Below are positions 1 to 11,260 of a stretch of DNA of 64,000 nt, piece after piece; position 1 is the first letter of the stretch; each line of letters starts with the position of its first letter. The position numbers and the translations under genes were made by a program. Source of the stretch: Zygnema cylindricum (lineage: Eukaryota; Streptophyta; Zygnematophyceae; Zygnematales; Zygnemataceae); contig JBBHKE010003477.1 in assembly GCA_037447655.1 (NCBI GenBank), positions 27,010-91,009 of the forward strand, written 5' to 3'. Below the pieces are notes generated by a model that was not told the origin of the DNA, ran no database searches, and was given only the letters and a program-made list of their open reading frames with translations.

Positions 1-293
1 GTCCAAGCTACACAAGGGTGTAGTCGGTCAGAGTCTTTGCGTGCCAGGGTGGCACTTATTAAGTGGGAAAGTCAAAGTGGGGAATATTGTCCAAAACACA
101 TATTGAAGCTTTGCATTTTGTGGTGGAACTGAGCACACAGAAGGTCTTCTCTTCACAGGGGTGAAGATATATTGGGGTTCTTATTGTCAAGGGATCATTT
201 ATTTGGGTTTATATCAACTTGGAGTCAGCACTATCTAGATTAGCTTCTTTTGGATCTGCGAATTCTGTGGGCAATGGAGCCCATAGAATTTCA
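1..293 (+). mobile_element. 3' part of a copia family-A LTR, cut by the window edge
   Basis: The segment starts inside the leader-hairpin zone (CTACAC-AAGG-GTGTAG at 8-23, then TGCCAGGGTGGCA) and runs to the LTR end ...GAATTTCA. It has the long 3' part also seen at 29354-29660. It is the left arm of the large inverted repeat described next. It is followed by GGTTA, the first bases of the usual primer-binding site, and then changes to the opposite-strand copy. Confidence 0.8.
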
Positions 294-596
294 GGTTAAA
301 AACTGAAATTCTATGGGCTCCATTGCCCACAGAATTCGCAGATCCAAAAGAAGCTAATCTAGATAGTGCCGACTCCAAGTTGATATAAACCCAAATAAAT
401 GATCCCTTGACAATAAGAACCCCAATATACCTTCACCCCTGTGAAAAGAAGACCTTCTGTGTGCTCAGTTCCACCACAAAATGCAAAGCTTCAATATGTG
501 TTTTGGACAATATTCCCCACTTTGACTTTCCCACTGAATAAGTGCCACCCTGGCACGCAAAGACTCTGACCGACTACACCCTTGTGTAGCTTGGAC
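1..596. repeat. 294-bp inverted repeat made of two LTR 3' ends facing each other
   Basis: Base n pairs with base 597-n across 1-294 and 303-596, with an 8-base loop (295-302). I counted about four mismatches and no indels, roughly 1.4% divergence. Both arms are 3' LTR ends, joined by ten bases (294-303, GGTTAAAAAC). The left arm continues beyond the window. A self-integration product, a recombination event or an inverted assembly chimera are all possible. Confidence 0.9.
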
Positions 597-1345
597 TCCC
601 TTGAGTCCGCAGCAAAAAGAATCACTGAATTTGCTCACCCGAGCAGTAAGTTATGGCTGGTCAAAGATGACCTTTATAGTTACAAGCTCTCTTAGAGAGA
701 GAGGTACCTAAATATTACTAAGTCTCGGTCTGCCTACTCACGACTACCTACTATTAAACCCTAGTCCAATAGGAACACTATAAAGTACAAGAAGGTACAA
801 TGGGCGATGTACTTATTGTACAACCATTGTACAACAAGGTCTACAAGGTGAGACCTGTCATATCGGAAGCCATGGTTCCTCCTCCCATCTTCTCCGGTAT
901 CAAATAATGTGGCGCCACGTGGCACCGCGTGACGCTATATCCGTATGCCGCCAAAAAGCTCACTTCGCGTGGCGGCTATAATGCCGGCCGTCCGATCAAA
1001 ACATATTTTACACGGTTCAGATTCGCGTACATGCAGAAATTGCTCCTTTTGGTTAGTCTGCTGTTAATTAGCTGTTTCGTTATATTTATAGATTTATGAA
1101 ACCCGTCACCTGTATCTTGTGTAAGTAACTTAATGGATAAGGCGTTGGACTTTTCAGTAGCCTACAAACCCCGGTTAAATCCGGACGGCGGCAGTATTTT
1201 GCTAAAACTAGTAAAATACTTTCCAATTCATTCTTCCTCCTTCTAGATGATGCGGCAACCATGGCGTGCCTTTGGTCCTCTCTTTCTCTCTCTTTACATT
1301 CTAACTAAAATATAGAAGTGAACTATTAGTCACCTCTTTTCAACA
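304..1345 (-). mobile_element. Complete copia family-A LTR, minus strand
   Basis: On the minus strand it starts TGTTGAAAAGAGG at 1345, the same start as the LTR pair at 52683/58004, and ends ...GAATTTCA at 304 (1042 bp). It holds the leader hairpins (about 534-612), a GTAC-rich U3 block (about 790-850), a CCACGTGG motif near 915, and a tRNA-like module read on the plus strand at 1126-1192. No primer-binding site or coding sequence follows, so it is solo or rearranged. Confidence 0.85.
1126..1192 (+). other. tRNA-like A-box/B-box module in LTR, antisense to the LTR
   Basis: TGGATAAGGCG (1134-1144) fits the Pol III A-box consensus and GGTTAAATCC (1173-1182) is B-box-like, with tRNA-like spacing of about 39 bases. 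It does not fold as a complete tRNA by eye. Equivalent modules sit antisense in other LTRs of this window. Confidence 0.5.
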
Positions 1346-1394
1346 CTCTATTTATTTTTCTAACACAGACCTAGAAAATACATAAATTTCAACA
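1346..1394 (-). mobile_element. 5' stub of another copia LTR
   Basis: Read on the minus strand from 1394, the sequence TGTTGAAATTTATG then TTTTCTAGGTCT is the conserved first part of other LTRs here (50552, 28470). It abuts the complete LTR ending at 1345, so one LTR probably inserted into the other. Confidence 0.65.
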
Positions 1395-2620
1395 CATATG
1401 ATACGAATATAATATCACACAAATGAGGTAGTAAGGGTTAATTCAAGGTGCAATATGTTTTTAAATTACTTTGTCGACGAGGAATGTTTATTTGTATCAT
1501 ATCTGTAGATTCTTTAGTGTTCTAAATATTGCCCTGTGCCTAAATATTTGCAAATAGGTGAAAAGCACGAATTAACTATGTATAGTGTGGTCCAAACAAC
1601 CCAAAAATATATATATTTTCAAGGACGAAAGTAGTTATGTTGTATTATATGGCCAATTTTATCAATCGAGAGAAAAAAACAGTTTTATTTTTACCTCTTA
1701 ATTTCACTCTAAACTTGGTGAATAGTGAACATTGGACATTGAAAAGTGTTGAACATCCTAGCTTCCCACTCTGAAGGTATGACTTAGTGAATATTACCTT
1801 TACAATATATGTTAGCGTTATTTACATTGCGGACGAGGGATTGTAGTTATTTTAACATTCCATATGATATGTTCTTTTTATTTTTTACGTTTAGTAAAAC
1901 ATGACCGTTTACTTGTATTTGTACTCATGTATTTAAATGTGAAAATTATTCACTGGTCCAACAACCAACCACTAGTAAGGTAACCACCCATAAATTTAAG
2001 AGCCTTTTTAGGTTGTTTCCTTTAATTGGAAATGATCGTAAACTTTTCCTTTAATTGTGCGGTCTCATTTTACTTCTCCAAAATTCTCATTTGACATTTG
2101 CTTATGTGTTGCTCTCATGTTTTATTTCTGTTTTAAATTTTTGATTATAAGCCATCTATGTGTAAAAGGTGCTAAAGGCTTCTCGGACCTATAGAGGATA
2201 ACCACGTACATTTACATAGGTATTAGGTTGATAAAACAATAAGGTGGATTTGGTGACACAATTTTAATGAATACAATTATGTCTTCCATGTCAAAAGCCA
2301 AGTCTTTATTGCAAAAATAGCCATGGTAAAACCATCTCTGTCCAAAAGGGTTAAAACTGAAAAAAACATTAATGTTTGGAGACTACAAGAGTGTAAAGCT
2401 ACGCCTAACAAATTAAACGAAACGCGAAACACTAAAGTACTAACAAAAGCAAAAAACCAAAACAAAAAAAGGGGAAGAAAGTACACCGTGAATCGCTTGT
2501 ATTGTAAATAACATTCTATGCGCGCCCCTAAATTTTGACCTTCCAATCTAACATAGAATTAGTAATACTTATTTTCCTTGTACGTTAATATAGGTATGGT
2601 TTTGTTATCGTCAATTACAC
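1395..2620. other. AT-rich intergenic DNA, no gene seen
   Basis: No coding region with a recognisable domain was found. Short open frames here show no protein-like composition. A single MITE-end motif (TACACCGTGAATCG) lies near 2483 without a clear partner. Confidence 0.6.
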
Positions 2621-3184
2621 TACACCGCCAATCGCTATTAGCGTAAAAGTTCCTTTAAAGTATATGAATAATTACCGTGGTTTACGCTAATTAAGAATTT
2701 GAAAATTTTGAAAAAAAAAATACATTCTAATTGTTTAATAATTCTAATTTGGGTCTTTGAAAAAAGTAAATGTCGGTCGCAAACATGCTTACACTAATAT
2801 AGGAATTTGTACAAAATCTGACAAATAGTACACAAATTGTACGTTCACACAGTCGAAACGTGGTTGCTGGACGAATATATGCGAACGTGATATTTGACAA
2901 CCCGATTCGATCCCCTTTTTAGACCGCACATTCTCATGGGTCCACGGCTACTAAACATAATGAATTGTACTTTCTCACTTAAAAAGGTATGTTTTTGTAC
3001 GGTATGACTCTGACCGTATAGCACACTATTTAAAAGATGACGTACTTCCGTTTTGTACGATACTTGGAAAATAACCCTAAATGGCGTACAGAAAAAAATA
3101 GAATAAGCTACGCTATTGGAGAATAAAAAAAAAAAAAGCGGGACGGATTTAGCGTACACCACGCTAATAGCGATTGTCGGTGTA
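2621..3184. mobile_element. MITE-like element, 564 bp
   Basis: The ends are 24-bp inverted repeats (2621-2644 and 3161-3184) with one mismatch, beginning TACACCG. The outer TA on each side fits a TA target duplication, as in Tc1/mariner-type non-autonomous elements. The interior is AT-rich and non-coding. Confidence 0.75.
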
Positions 3185-3584
3185 GTTTGAACAGTTTTTA
3201 AATATAGTGTACCAAATGTGTCAGTCCGTACCGGCAGTGTTAGCAGTGCTGCACTAAAGTACAGAAAAAGTGTCAGAAAAAGTTGTCGACACGATAAAGT
3301 GGGTGACGTCGACACGGTTTATCGCACTCAGATTTGATTCCTAGTAATAAAGATGAACCTGTTCTCACTTGTTTAATCGTCGACTATGGGAACACGGGCT
3401 ATAGCGCGGCTACAGTATGGCAATTTGTATCCGAATTAGTGTTATATGTGTTAATTAGAGTTAATGTTTTTTTGCCTCCGGTCATGAAACTCAATATAGC
3501 GTTAATGGCATTATTTGTTTCTTTACACTATTAACAACACAAGCGATTCAGTACTACAGAACAGGACAGTACAATACTGTCCTG
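3185..3584. other. Intergenic DNA, nothing recognised
   Basis: A short 66-codon frame at 3334-3534 shows no family features. The stretch just before 3585 contains overlapping GTACAGT/CTGTAC repeats. Confidence 0.5.
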
Positions 3585-3788
3585 TACACCGTGAATCGTT
3601 ATTAGCCTTATGTACGCTATATCGGCACCCCAAAATTTTGACATTGATACCTTAAATATAATAAATTACTCTATTTAAGGACGTGTACCATAATCTGCCA
3701 CGTCTCCTTACACTAAATTAGAAATGAATGACGCTAATTTATTCTTTACACTAATAATTTCTATGCGCTAATAACGATTCAAGGTGTA
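3585..3788. mobile_element. MITE, 204 bp (copy 1)
   Basis: Terminal inverted repeats TACACCGTGAATCGTTATTAG (first bases) and its near-complement at 3765-3788 bound an AT-rich interior. The same element occurs at 12107-12316, which confirms it as a mobile family. Flanking TA is consistent with a TA target site. Confidence 0.82.
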
Positions 3789-3798
3789 CTGTACTGTA

Positions 3799-5432
3799 CT
3801 AATCTCGTTTATATTATATGTTTCCATAGGTGGAGCGGACGAATTAGACCAGAACCGAACCGGGCCGAGTGCCATCAGTTGTTTTGGTGCTGTGCCACAT
3901 ACTGCCATAGTACGGAATACGCAACATAAAGACACACAACTATTAAAAACGTAGAAACGGCGTTTTACTACGGCCTTTTCCGTTGAAACCTTTCGTCGTG
4001 CACAGTAGCCGCCAGAGCGTACGAAGTCAACCCCCCATGTAGCTTGCCGCCTGCCGCTCCGACGGTCGTTATTGTCGGTATCCGTCAGTGGCAAATTAAA
4101 TCGGAGGGGCCGTACGGCCACCTGAAGGATTCCGGTATCCTTGTCCACAGCTGGAGAAGTTATGTCAGAGCCGGCTGCATTTATTGCCCGGAACCAGATC
4201 GAATCTCGATCTTCACATTCGCCAATCGATACGCACGAACGAAACGCAGCGGACCACTCACCGACATCCTACGTGTCTCGTCTTCCCGCCATTTTTCTCC
4301 ACTACCCGACAGACCAGCGGTGTCGACTTGTCCGTGCCGTACAAGTCGAATAATACTATTGTATTCCTTTAACGCCGCGTGCGACGTCGTCCGTCGTGCG
4401 ACGCATTGGCGCATTGAATGCGACGCAGCCGATTGGTGGATCCGCGCCGCCCGGCAGTTTCGCCGACAGCACCGGCGCGATTCGCGCGAAACTCCCACTG
4501 CCGCCGACAAACCTGTGACGCTGTGACGCTCTGGAGTTGGCGCGGATGGGGGAGAGGGAGGTACAGATAGACCGAGGAAGGGGGGGGAGAGGGAGAGAGA
4601 GCGATAGACCAGGAGCTGGAAGACTTGGGAGACGGAGACGGTTAGCAAGGAAAGAGAACACGAGAAACAGGAGAGAGAGGGAGAGGAAGAAGAGAGAGGA
4701 AAGGGAGAGGGGGAGAGAGAGAGAAGAGAGAGAGAGAGGAGGGAGAGGGAGAAAAGGAAAGAGAGAGATCGAGAGAGAGGGAAAACTGAAGGAAGGAAGG
4801 AAGGAGTGACAGGGTTAAAGAGAGGTTTGATAGAGAGGGAGGGAAGCGAGAGAGGGGGAGAGGGAGAGCAATCGAAATGGGGACACCAAGAGAAGTGTGG
4901 AGGCAGGTGGGTAAATCTTAAAGGGGGTGGAGGGAAGGGAGAGGAGGCTAGGAGGGGGGAAAAGACAGAGGACAAGATGAAAGATATTTGAAGAGAGTGG
5001 ATATAGTGTGGGCAGGGAAGGATTGGAAGGGAGAGGAAGGAGTTGGTGGAGAGGACTAGGTGTGTGACAAGGGAGAGAGGGAGGGAGAGACTGGACTGTA
5101 GGGTAGGGATGGCTGGTTCGTGGGTGGAAGAGGGAGAGAGCGAGTGAGTGTATGTGAGAAGAGAGAGAGAGAGAGAGCAAAAGTGTTGAAGAGGGGACAA
5201 GGGATAAAACGAGGCCATTCGCACGTGTCTCTGTTTGGAATATTTTTCTTCAGTGGAGGAGTCTTTGGCCCTTTTGCTCACACGTGTGTTTTTTTTCTGG
5301 GTTTTGTCCTATTGCAGATTTTTGTGTTTTGTGCGTTTTTTGTCTTATCTGCGGCCGTGGTTTCTGCTTCCCGAGGTGCGCTTGAGTCTTTTCCTTCTTC
5401 TGATGAGAGCCCTCCCCCACATGGCGTTTGAG
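3799..5432. repeat. Segmental duplication, copy 1 (5' flank of the host gene)
   Basis: This 1.63 kb block matches 6015-7671. The first ~0.75 kb differs noticeably (substitutions and small indels), while the last ~0.9 kb is nearly identical. It stops exactly at the N gap, right after an ATGGCGTTTGAG string also found at 7660-7671. It includes a copy of the possible signal-peptide exon (5318-5375). The gap and the uneven divergence leave open an allelic or assembly origin. Confidence 0.85.
4536..5195 (+). repeat. Polypurine (GA-rich) tract, copy 1
   Basis: About 650 bases are almost entirely A and G on the plus strand, with few interruptions. Such homopurine-homopyrimidine DNA can form triplex (H-DNA) structures. 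The long Ser/Leu- or Arg/Glu-rich frames here are products of composition and are not called as genes. Confidence 0.85.
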
Positions 5433-5442
5433 NNNNNNNNNN
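5433..5442. other. Assembly gap (10 N)
   Basis: Ten undetermined bases follow duplication copy 1. Continuity across 5433-5442 cannot be assumed. Confidence 0.99.
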
Positions 5443-5730
5443 AGTTTAAATCTGTACTGCAAATTAAGAGATAGCTAGGTACACGTTGAGTTGGGACAAT
5501 GATAAAAAAAAGTAAAACGCCGGTTATGTTATACCCAGAATTTCCATATAACATAAAAAACGCATGTAATCCGTATACCATATTGTATTGGCCGCAAAAT
5601 GAAAAAAAATAGTAACAGGGTTGAGTTGCACATGGATCGATAGAGAATTAAACGTCATGTCTAAATTTGAAAAAAAAAACGGACAAAAAAATCTTTTTCT
5701 GTGAGTTTTGAGCAACCTTTAATTTAAACC

Positions 5731-5912
5731 GTCAGATTCGGATGATCGGACGGTCGCTGATTAAAGTAGCAATCTAAGAAGATCACATGAAAAGCCTATA
5801 ACACAACTTACGATGAAGGCTATCGTCAGATTTGGACGATCGGACGGTCGCTGATCAATGTAGTGACTTAAGACGACCACATGAAAAGCCCATAACACAA
5901 CCTACGATGAAG
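5731..5912. repeat. Two-copy tandem repeat, period about 94 bp
   Basis: Copies at 5731-5824 and 5825-5912 share GATCGGACGGTCGCTGAT, CACATGAAAAGCC and CGATGAAGGC blocks, at roughly 85% identity by eye. No gene overlaps it. Confidence 0.8.
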
Positions 5913-6014
5913 GCGCAGACAAAAGACCTACAATAGAAACGCCTACTTTTGAACTATGCTATTAACGATTCACGGTGTACAGAACAGTACAGTACAATAC
6001 TGTACTGTACTGTG

Positions 6015-7671
6015 CTAATCTCGTTTATATTATATGTTTCCATAGAAGGAGCGGACGAATTAGACCAGAACCGAACCGGGGCGAGTGCTATCTGTTGTAT
6101 TGGTACTGTGCCACATACTGCCATAGTACGGACATATGGTGCATAGTACGCAATATGCAACAAATAGTCACACGAATATTAAAAACGTCTAAACGGCGTT
6201 TTATTACGGCGTGTTACGATGGAACCTTTCGTCGTACACTGTAGCCGCCAGAGCGTACGAAGTCAACCCCCAGTTCAGCCTGCCGCTACGACGGTCGTTA
6301 TTGTCGGTATCAGTCAGTGGCAAATTAAATCGGAGGATCCGTACGGCCACCTGAAGGATTCCGGTATCCTTTCCTACAGCTGTAGAAGTTATGTCAGAGC
6401 CGGCCGCATTTATTTCCAGGAGCCAGATCGAATCTCGATCTTCACATTCGCCAATTGATACGCACGAACGAAACGCAGCGGACCACTCACCATCATCCTA
6501 CGTGTCTCCTCTTCCCGCCATTATTCTCCGCTACCCGACAGACCAGCGGTGTCGACTTGTCCGCGCCGTACATGTCAAATAATACTGTTTGTCTGTTTTG
6601 TTCCTTTAACTCCGCGTGCGACGTCATCCATCGTGCGACGCATTGGCGCATTAAATGCGACGCAGGTGATTGGCGGTTCCGTGCGACCCGCCAAGTTCGC
6701 CGACAGCAGCGCCGCGTTTCGCGTGAAACTCCCACTGCCGCCGACAAATCTGTGACACTGTGACGCGCTGGAGTTGGCGCGGAGGGGGGAGAGGGAGGTA
6801 CAGATAGACCGAGGAAGGGGGGGGAGAGGGAGAGAGAGCGATAGACCAGGAGCTGGAAGACTTGGGAGACGGAGACGGTTAGCAAGGAAAGGGAACACGA
6901 GAAACAGAAGAGAGAGGGAGAGGAAGAAGAGAGAGGAAAGGGAGAGAGAGAGAAGAGAGAGAGAGAAGAGAGAGAGAGAGGGAGAGGGAGAAAAGGAAAG
7001 AGAGAGATCGAGAGAGAGGGAAAACTGAAGGAAGGAAGGAAGGAGTGACAGGGTTAAAGAGAGAGGATTGATAGAGGGAGGGAAGCGAGAGAGGGGGAGA
7101 GGGAGAGCAATCGAAATGGGGACACCAAGAGAAGTGTGGAGGCAGGTGGGTAAATCTTAAAGGGGGTGGAGGGAAGGGAGAGGAGGCTAGGAGGGGGGAA
7201 AAGACAGAGGACAAGATGAAAGATATTTGAAGAGAGTGGATATAGTGTGGGCAGGGAAGGATCGGAAGGGAGAGGAAGGAGTTAGTGGAGAGGACTGGGT
7301 GTGGGACAAGGGAGAGAGGGAGGGAGAGACTGGACTGTAGGGTAGGGATGGCTGGTTCGTGGGTGGAAGAGGGAGAGAGCGAGTGAGTGTATGTGAGAAG
7401 AGAGAGAGAGAGAGAGCAAAAGTGTTGAAGAGGGGACAAGGGATAAAACGAGGCCATTCGCACGTGTCTCTGTTTGGAATATTTTTCTTCAGTGGAGGAG
7501 TCTTTGGCCCTTTTGCTCACACGTGTGTTTTTTTTCTGGGTTTTGTCCTATTGCAGATTTTTGTGTTTTGTGCGTTTTTTGTCTTATCTGCGGCCGTGGT
7601 TTCTGCTTCCCGAGGTGCGCTTGAGTCTCTTCCTTCTTTGGTTTAGAGCCCCCCCCCACATGGCGTTTGAG
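6015..7671. repeat. Segmental duplication, copy 2 (leads into the host gene)
   Basis: Homologous to 3799-5432. This copy continues without a gap through 7672 into the (TC)n tract and the host gene. Its purine-rich tract spans about 6776-7425. The upstream part has CCAAT-like and GC-rich segments that could be the host promoter, but no TATA box or start site could be fixed. Confidence 0.85.
7557..7614 (+). other. Possible upstream exon with a signal-peptide-like hydrophobic stretch
   Basis: A pyrimidine-rich TTGCAG acceptor precedes 58 bases that translate to a hydrophobic run ending SAAVVSASR, followed by a GTGCGC donor. The exon ends in phase 1, which is the phase required by the exon starting at 8224. 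A secreted protein would be expected to begin this way. No start codon was located, so the link is inference. The same exon-like sequence is repeated at 5318-5375. Confidence 0.3.
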
Positions 7672-7747
7672 ACCGGCCCCTTTCCCTTTTTAGGGTTCAG
7701 GCTTTCTGCACCTTCATCTTGGACTGTTGTATGCCGCATACTTCAAT

Positions 7748-7882
<135 letters not shown>

Positions 7883-8223
7883 GTTCGTTAACGGCTTTGC
7901 TTCCTCCTCCCTCAGTCCATCTCTCCACTCTTTCCCTCTCACTTTCTTTTTGAATTTTTTGTTTATCTTTTCTCTCTCTCGCATAATCTATCCCTGCGTC
8001 TCTCACCTGACTATTCCGCCTTGCTCTCCTGCGCTCTTTCCCCATTCTCTCTTTCTCACCCTTTCTCTGTCCCTTCCTTTCTTTCTCTCCCTCCCTCTGC
8101 TTGTCACTCACATTGCGGACCTTTGCTCCTCTCAGCCTCTTTCTCCCTCACCTCTCGCACTAACACTCGCTCCATCCTCTTTCTTCCTTCCCTCCCTTCC
8201 CCCCTCCTCTCCCTCTTCTGCAG

Positions 8224-11200
8224 ACCTCTCCAAACTCACCGCTCAGGAGAAACTCGTAATCGAACTTCCTTTCCTCCGACAGAGCCCCTCCCCTCCTCCC
8301 TCCCCTCCTCCTCCCTCTCCTCCTGCCTCTCCCGCTCCTCCCTACCGCACTCCTCCTCCTGCCAAAGCACGTGTCCCTGACAATGGCGGCAAATGCTCCT
8401 TCAATGTTGAATCTTACACCGCTTTTACGGAAAGTGACTTTTATCTACGTTTAAACTACCCGGAAAGTACCACAGTATTTATGTATATGGCAGCCGATAT
8501 TGTTTTGGAACAACCTTTAAATATGTCCCAAGGATGGTCTTGTACTTCGATTCGACCGCAAGAAAATCGAACGTACACGATCACTTATCCGAGCGACACG
8601 AGTCCGGCGGTTTTTATTTGGAACACTAATAATGTGTTTCTGTACGGAGTGAATGTGGTGATTCCTCACCATGCGGATTCGCCGAACTGTCGCGTCACCT
8701 ATCCCAAGATGCCGGATTTCTATGGGGATAATGTGTGTGGGGCGTTGCATATTTGGAGATCGTATGAGGTGAAGGTGTACGCGGTGAGTAAGAGAGAGGG
8801 AGGGAGAGGGAGGCATAGAGTCAAGGTATTAGGGGGAGGGAATTCTAGGCGAGGGGAGGAGGGAGTTTGGTAGAGTGAAAAGGAGGGAGTTGGAGATTTG
8901 TGTGAGAGAGTGAGAGAAAGAGGGTGAGTGGGTAAAGGGAGTTGAAGAAGGGATTTTGCTAAAATGAATGGTTGATGATAGAAGTGGATGAAAGCATGTT
9001 TTTTCTTTGTTTTTGAGTTTTGGAGTTTGGATTTTTTGGTTTTGCAGGGAAGAGTCTTTGGGAGAATTGACATCTTAAGATCGGCTCGAGTTCACATCGA
9101 TTCTGTTACCGCTTTTGCCGACGGATATCCTCCGTATTCAAATTTGACAAAGTTTCGTACTCAAGCTGCCATTCGAATTATGTATTGCGGCGATTCTCTG
9201 AATCTGATTCGTGCGAATATTGTGATTTCCAACTCCGACATTTCAGGTGAGGTTTTTGGTATAGAAAAGATTACACTTGTCCTTTTTCTTCACTGCTTTC
9301 CTCAAAGATGCTTTTCGATTTTGGTTCCATTTTTGCTCTTTATGAACTCAATGTTTTCGGTAGATTTATCAACTTTCGCTGTTCAGTTGCTCAATTGACT
9401 TGTATTGTTCTCCAGTGTGAAAGGGATGTTCTTAGGTATCTTTATCTCATTTCTTTAAGTTTAAATAAATTCATAATTAGACTGAAAACTAGTCAGATAT
9501 TAGTGTGTAACACTAGGCTCGAGCACGACTGACATTAGACTGAGAGCTAAGCTAAAACCCTGGACAAATAAAACCAGATGAAGACTAAAAGAAACTGCAC
9601 TGAGAGTCTGATATGCTATGTTGAACCTGAAATACAATCCATAATTCTATTTTTTCCATTATTCTAATTAGGTTTTTTTTTCAATTAGCGTTAATAGTGG
9701 AAGTACACTGTGATGGAAATAGTGTGGCGTACGGACAGGGTATCTCCGTATGAAATGGTACTTTTTGAATTACAAAGGCATAAAAAGACACTTAACATTA
9801 TTGCGCACACATGTGAATGTGCACTGGAAGAAAGAGATGCAAACTCTTTGACAAAAATCACGTTCTCATATGTTCATCCGTCGACCGTGTGAACAGCGCG
9901 ACAGCATACGAATTGTCAGATTTTGTACGGGTACACATATTACTGTAGACATCGAAAGGGCGAGTATTTCTTATTCAGGACAACCCAAAATACAGTTAGG
10001 GATTAATTTGTATATATATTTTTTTTCAAAAAAAAAAAATTCCCGATTAGTGTTAATAACACTAATTTTTTTTTTACGCTATTTATTCCTTTACTCTAAT
10101 AGCGATTGACGGTGTACCGTATGTCACGAATTTCACAGAGGGCCTTTCTATGTGATGTCCGTTTTGGAAGTAGCGTTGGGAGGACGGATGAGCCATGATG
10201 ACCTAAAAAACAGTTAGTAAATTCCACTGCCAAAGTTGATATTTCGACTGAAATCGATTATGTACTTCGTACTGTACTCACTTGACTCGGATTCCGTACA
10301 GTACTGTAAAATATGTACAGTACGTACAGTTTGTTTCTATGTTTCTAATTCTGTTTCTGGTCGGTTGTTTCCTTGCAGCAACGTGATGACAAATCTGCTT
10401 CACTACAATGTGAAATGGACGGCTGGGATTTTGAGTTGCCAGACGTACTACCAAAACAACTGCCTCAACTTCCCAGGAAGTGTCTGGGCCAGAATTTACT
10501 TCAATACATATGACACGCCAGCCTGGCGACAGGTGGAACTCGCAACCCTTGTCCTTTCTCTTATTTTCTTTATTTTTCTCTGATTTTGTTTTTTGTCTTG
10601 TTTCAGATGTTAGAACGTTTTGAAGATGATCTCATTGGTAAGTTAAAATGTCCAATCAATTACCAAATAAACCTAAAACCTTAATCGTACGAAACTTGAT
10701 TGCCCTTGACCGGCTTACTGTAATTGGTTCTCATGTAATTTTTCATGATTTCTTTTCCACAGATTGCCCCGTACCTTACCAACCTCTGTACGGAAACCTC
10801 GGTCGACGGAGTCCACTGTAATCCCGCCGGAGGTTTCGATGCGACAGTTTCCGGAAACTGCAGCGGTCTCCCCACCGGAAATAGTATGAACATCATTACC
10901 GTCGACGGCTCCAAATTTAACCCTCCGTACTACGGAAGCTGCGGCGACGTGTTGAACGCCGACAAGCTCAACTCCCTCACATTCATGAACGTGTCGAGCG
11001 CCACCTCGATGTTCGACGATTTCGCGAACCTAGATTTTGGCGTGTCCAACTTCCAATCGCCCTTGTACGCACGTGTGAACGGATTCAAATCCTGCCCGAG
11101 AAGTAAAGTCGGCATTCAGAAAACTTTGAGTCTCGTGGCGCAAATGAAGACATTTAATTCTGTGGCTCCTAAGTGGCTGATGGAACAAACCCCGTCAAAT

Positions 11201-11260
11201 CCGGAGATTGACGACATTGTGACAGCGCAATCGAAAACGGGAAATCCTCAAGCCTTTTAG
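8224..11260 (+). CDS. Spliced gene for a secreted, proline-linker, beta-helix-like protein (5' end undefined)
   Basis: Proposed exons are 8224-8783, 9048-9246, about 10379-10532 and 10763-11260, with GT-AG borders and a TAG stop at 11258. The first exon carries a SPPPSPPPPSPP linker (about 8283-8360), typical of hydroxyproline-rich wall proteins. It then enters a Cys-, Asn- and aromatic-rich region with repeated short strands (for example NNVFLYGVNVVI and ARVHIDSVTAF) that suggest a right-handed parallel beta-helix, as in pectinase-like or carbohydrate-binding proteins. I see no catalytic signature and do not name a family. The last exon gives a Cys/Gly-rich C-terminus. Exon 2 ends in phase 1, but the protein-like frame of exon 3 needs phase 2, so an exon is missed, the acceptor differs (10330 would fit), or an indel exists. 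A TGTAA near 11419 might serve polyadenylation. No ATG is present in the first exon's frame until 8479, so the start lies upstream. Confidence 0.7.
9704..10116. mobile_element. Possible MITE inside the second intron
   Basis: The right end (TAATAGCGATTGACGGTGTA, ending 10116) is a good match to the MITE terminal repeat. The left end at 9704 (TACACTGTGATGG) is a weaker match. It would explain most of the unusually long 1.1 kb intron. Confidence 0.4.
10607..10637 (+). other. 31-nt cassette micro-exon candidate
   Basis: A strong acceptor (TTGTCTTGTTTCAG) and donor (GTAAGT) bracket 31 bases. Skipping it joins exon 10379-10532 (phase 0) to exon 10763 in the long protein-like frame. Including it shifts the frame and brings a TAA near 10818. 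It is therefore either a regulated 'poison' exon or a chance pair of splice sites. Confidence 0.4.

Noticed and set aside
2845-3315. 156-codon minus-strand frame
   Set aside because: It overlaps the MITE 2621-3184, has no motif, and is biased in composition.
3768-4148. Frames in the duplicated gene flank (also 5949-6244)
   Set aside because: They do not keep the same reading frame between the two duplicate copies, so coding is unlikely.
4181-5281. Long minus-strand frames rich in Ser, Leu and Pro (and Arg/Glu on the plus strand)
   Set aside because: They are translations of purine-rich low-complexity DNA; the same occurs in the duplicate at 6879-7520. No domain or splice context supports a gene.
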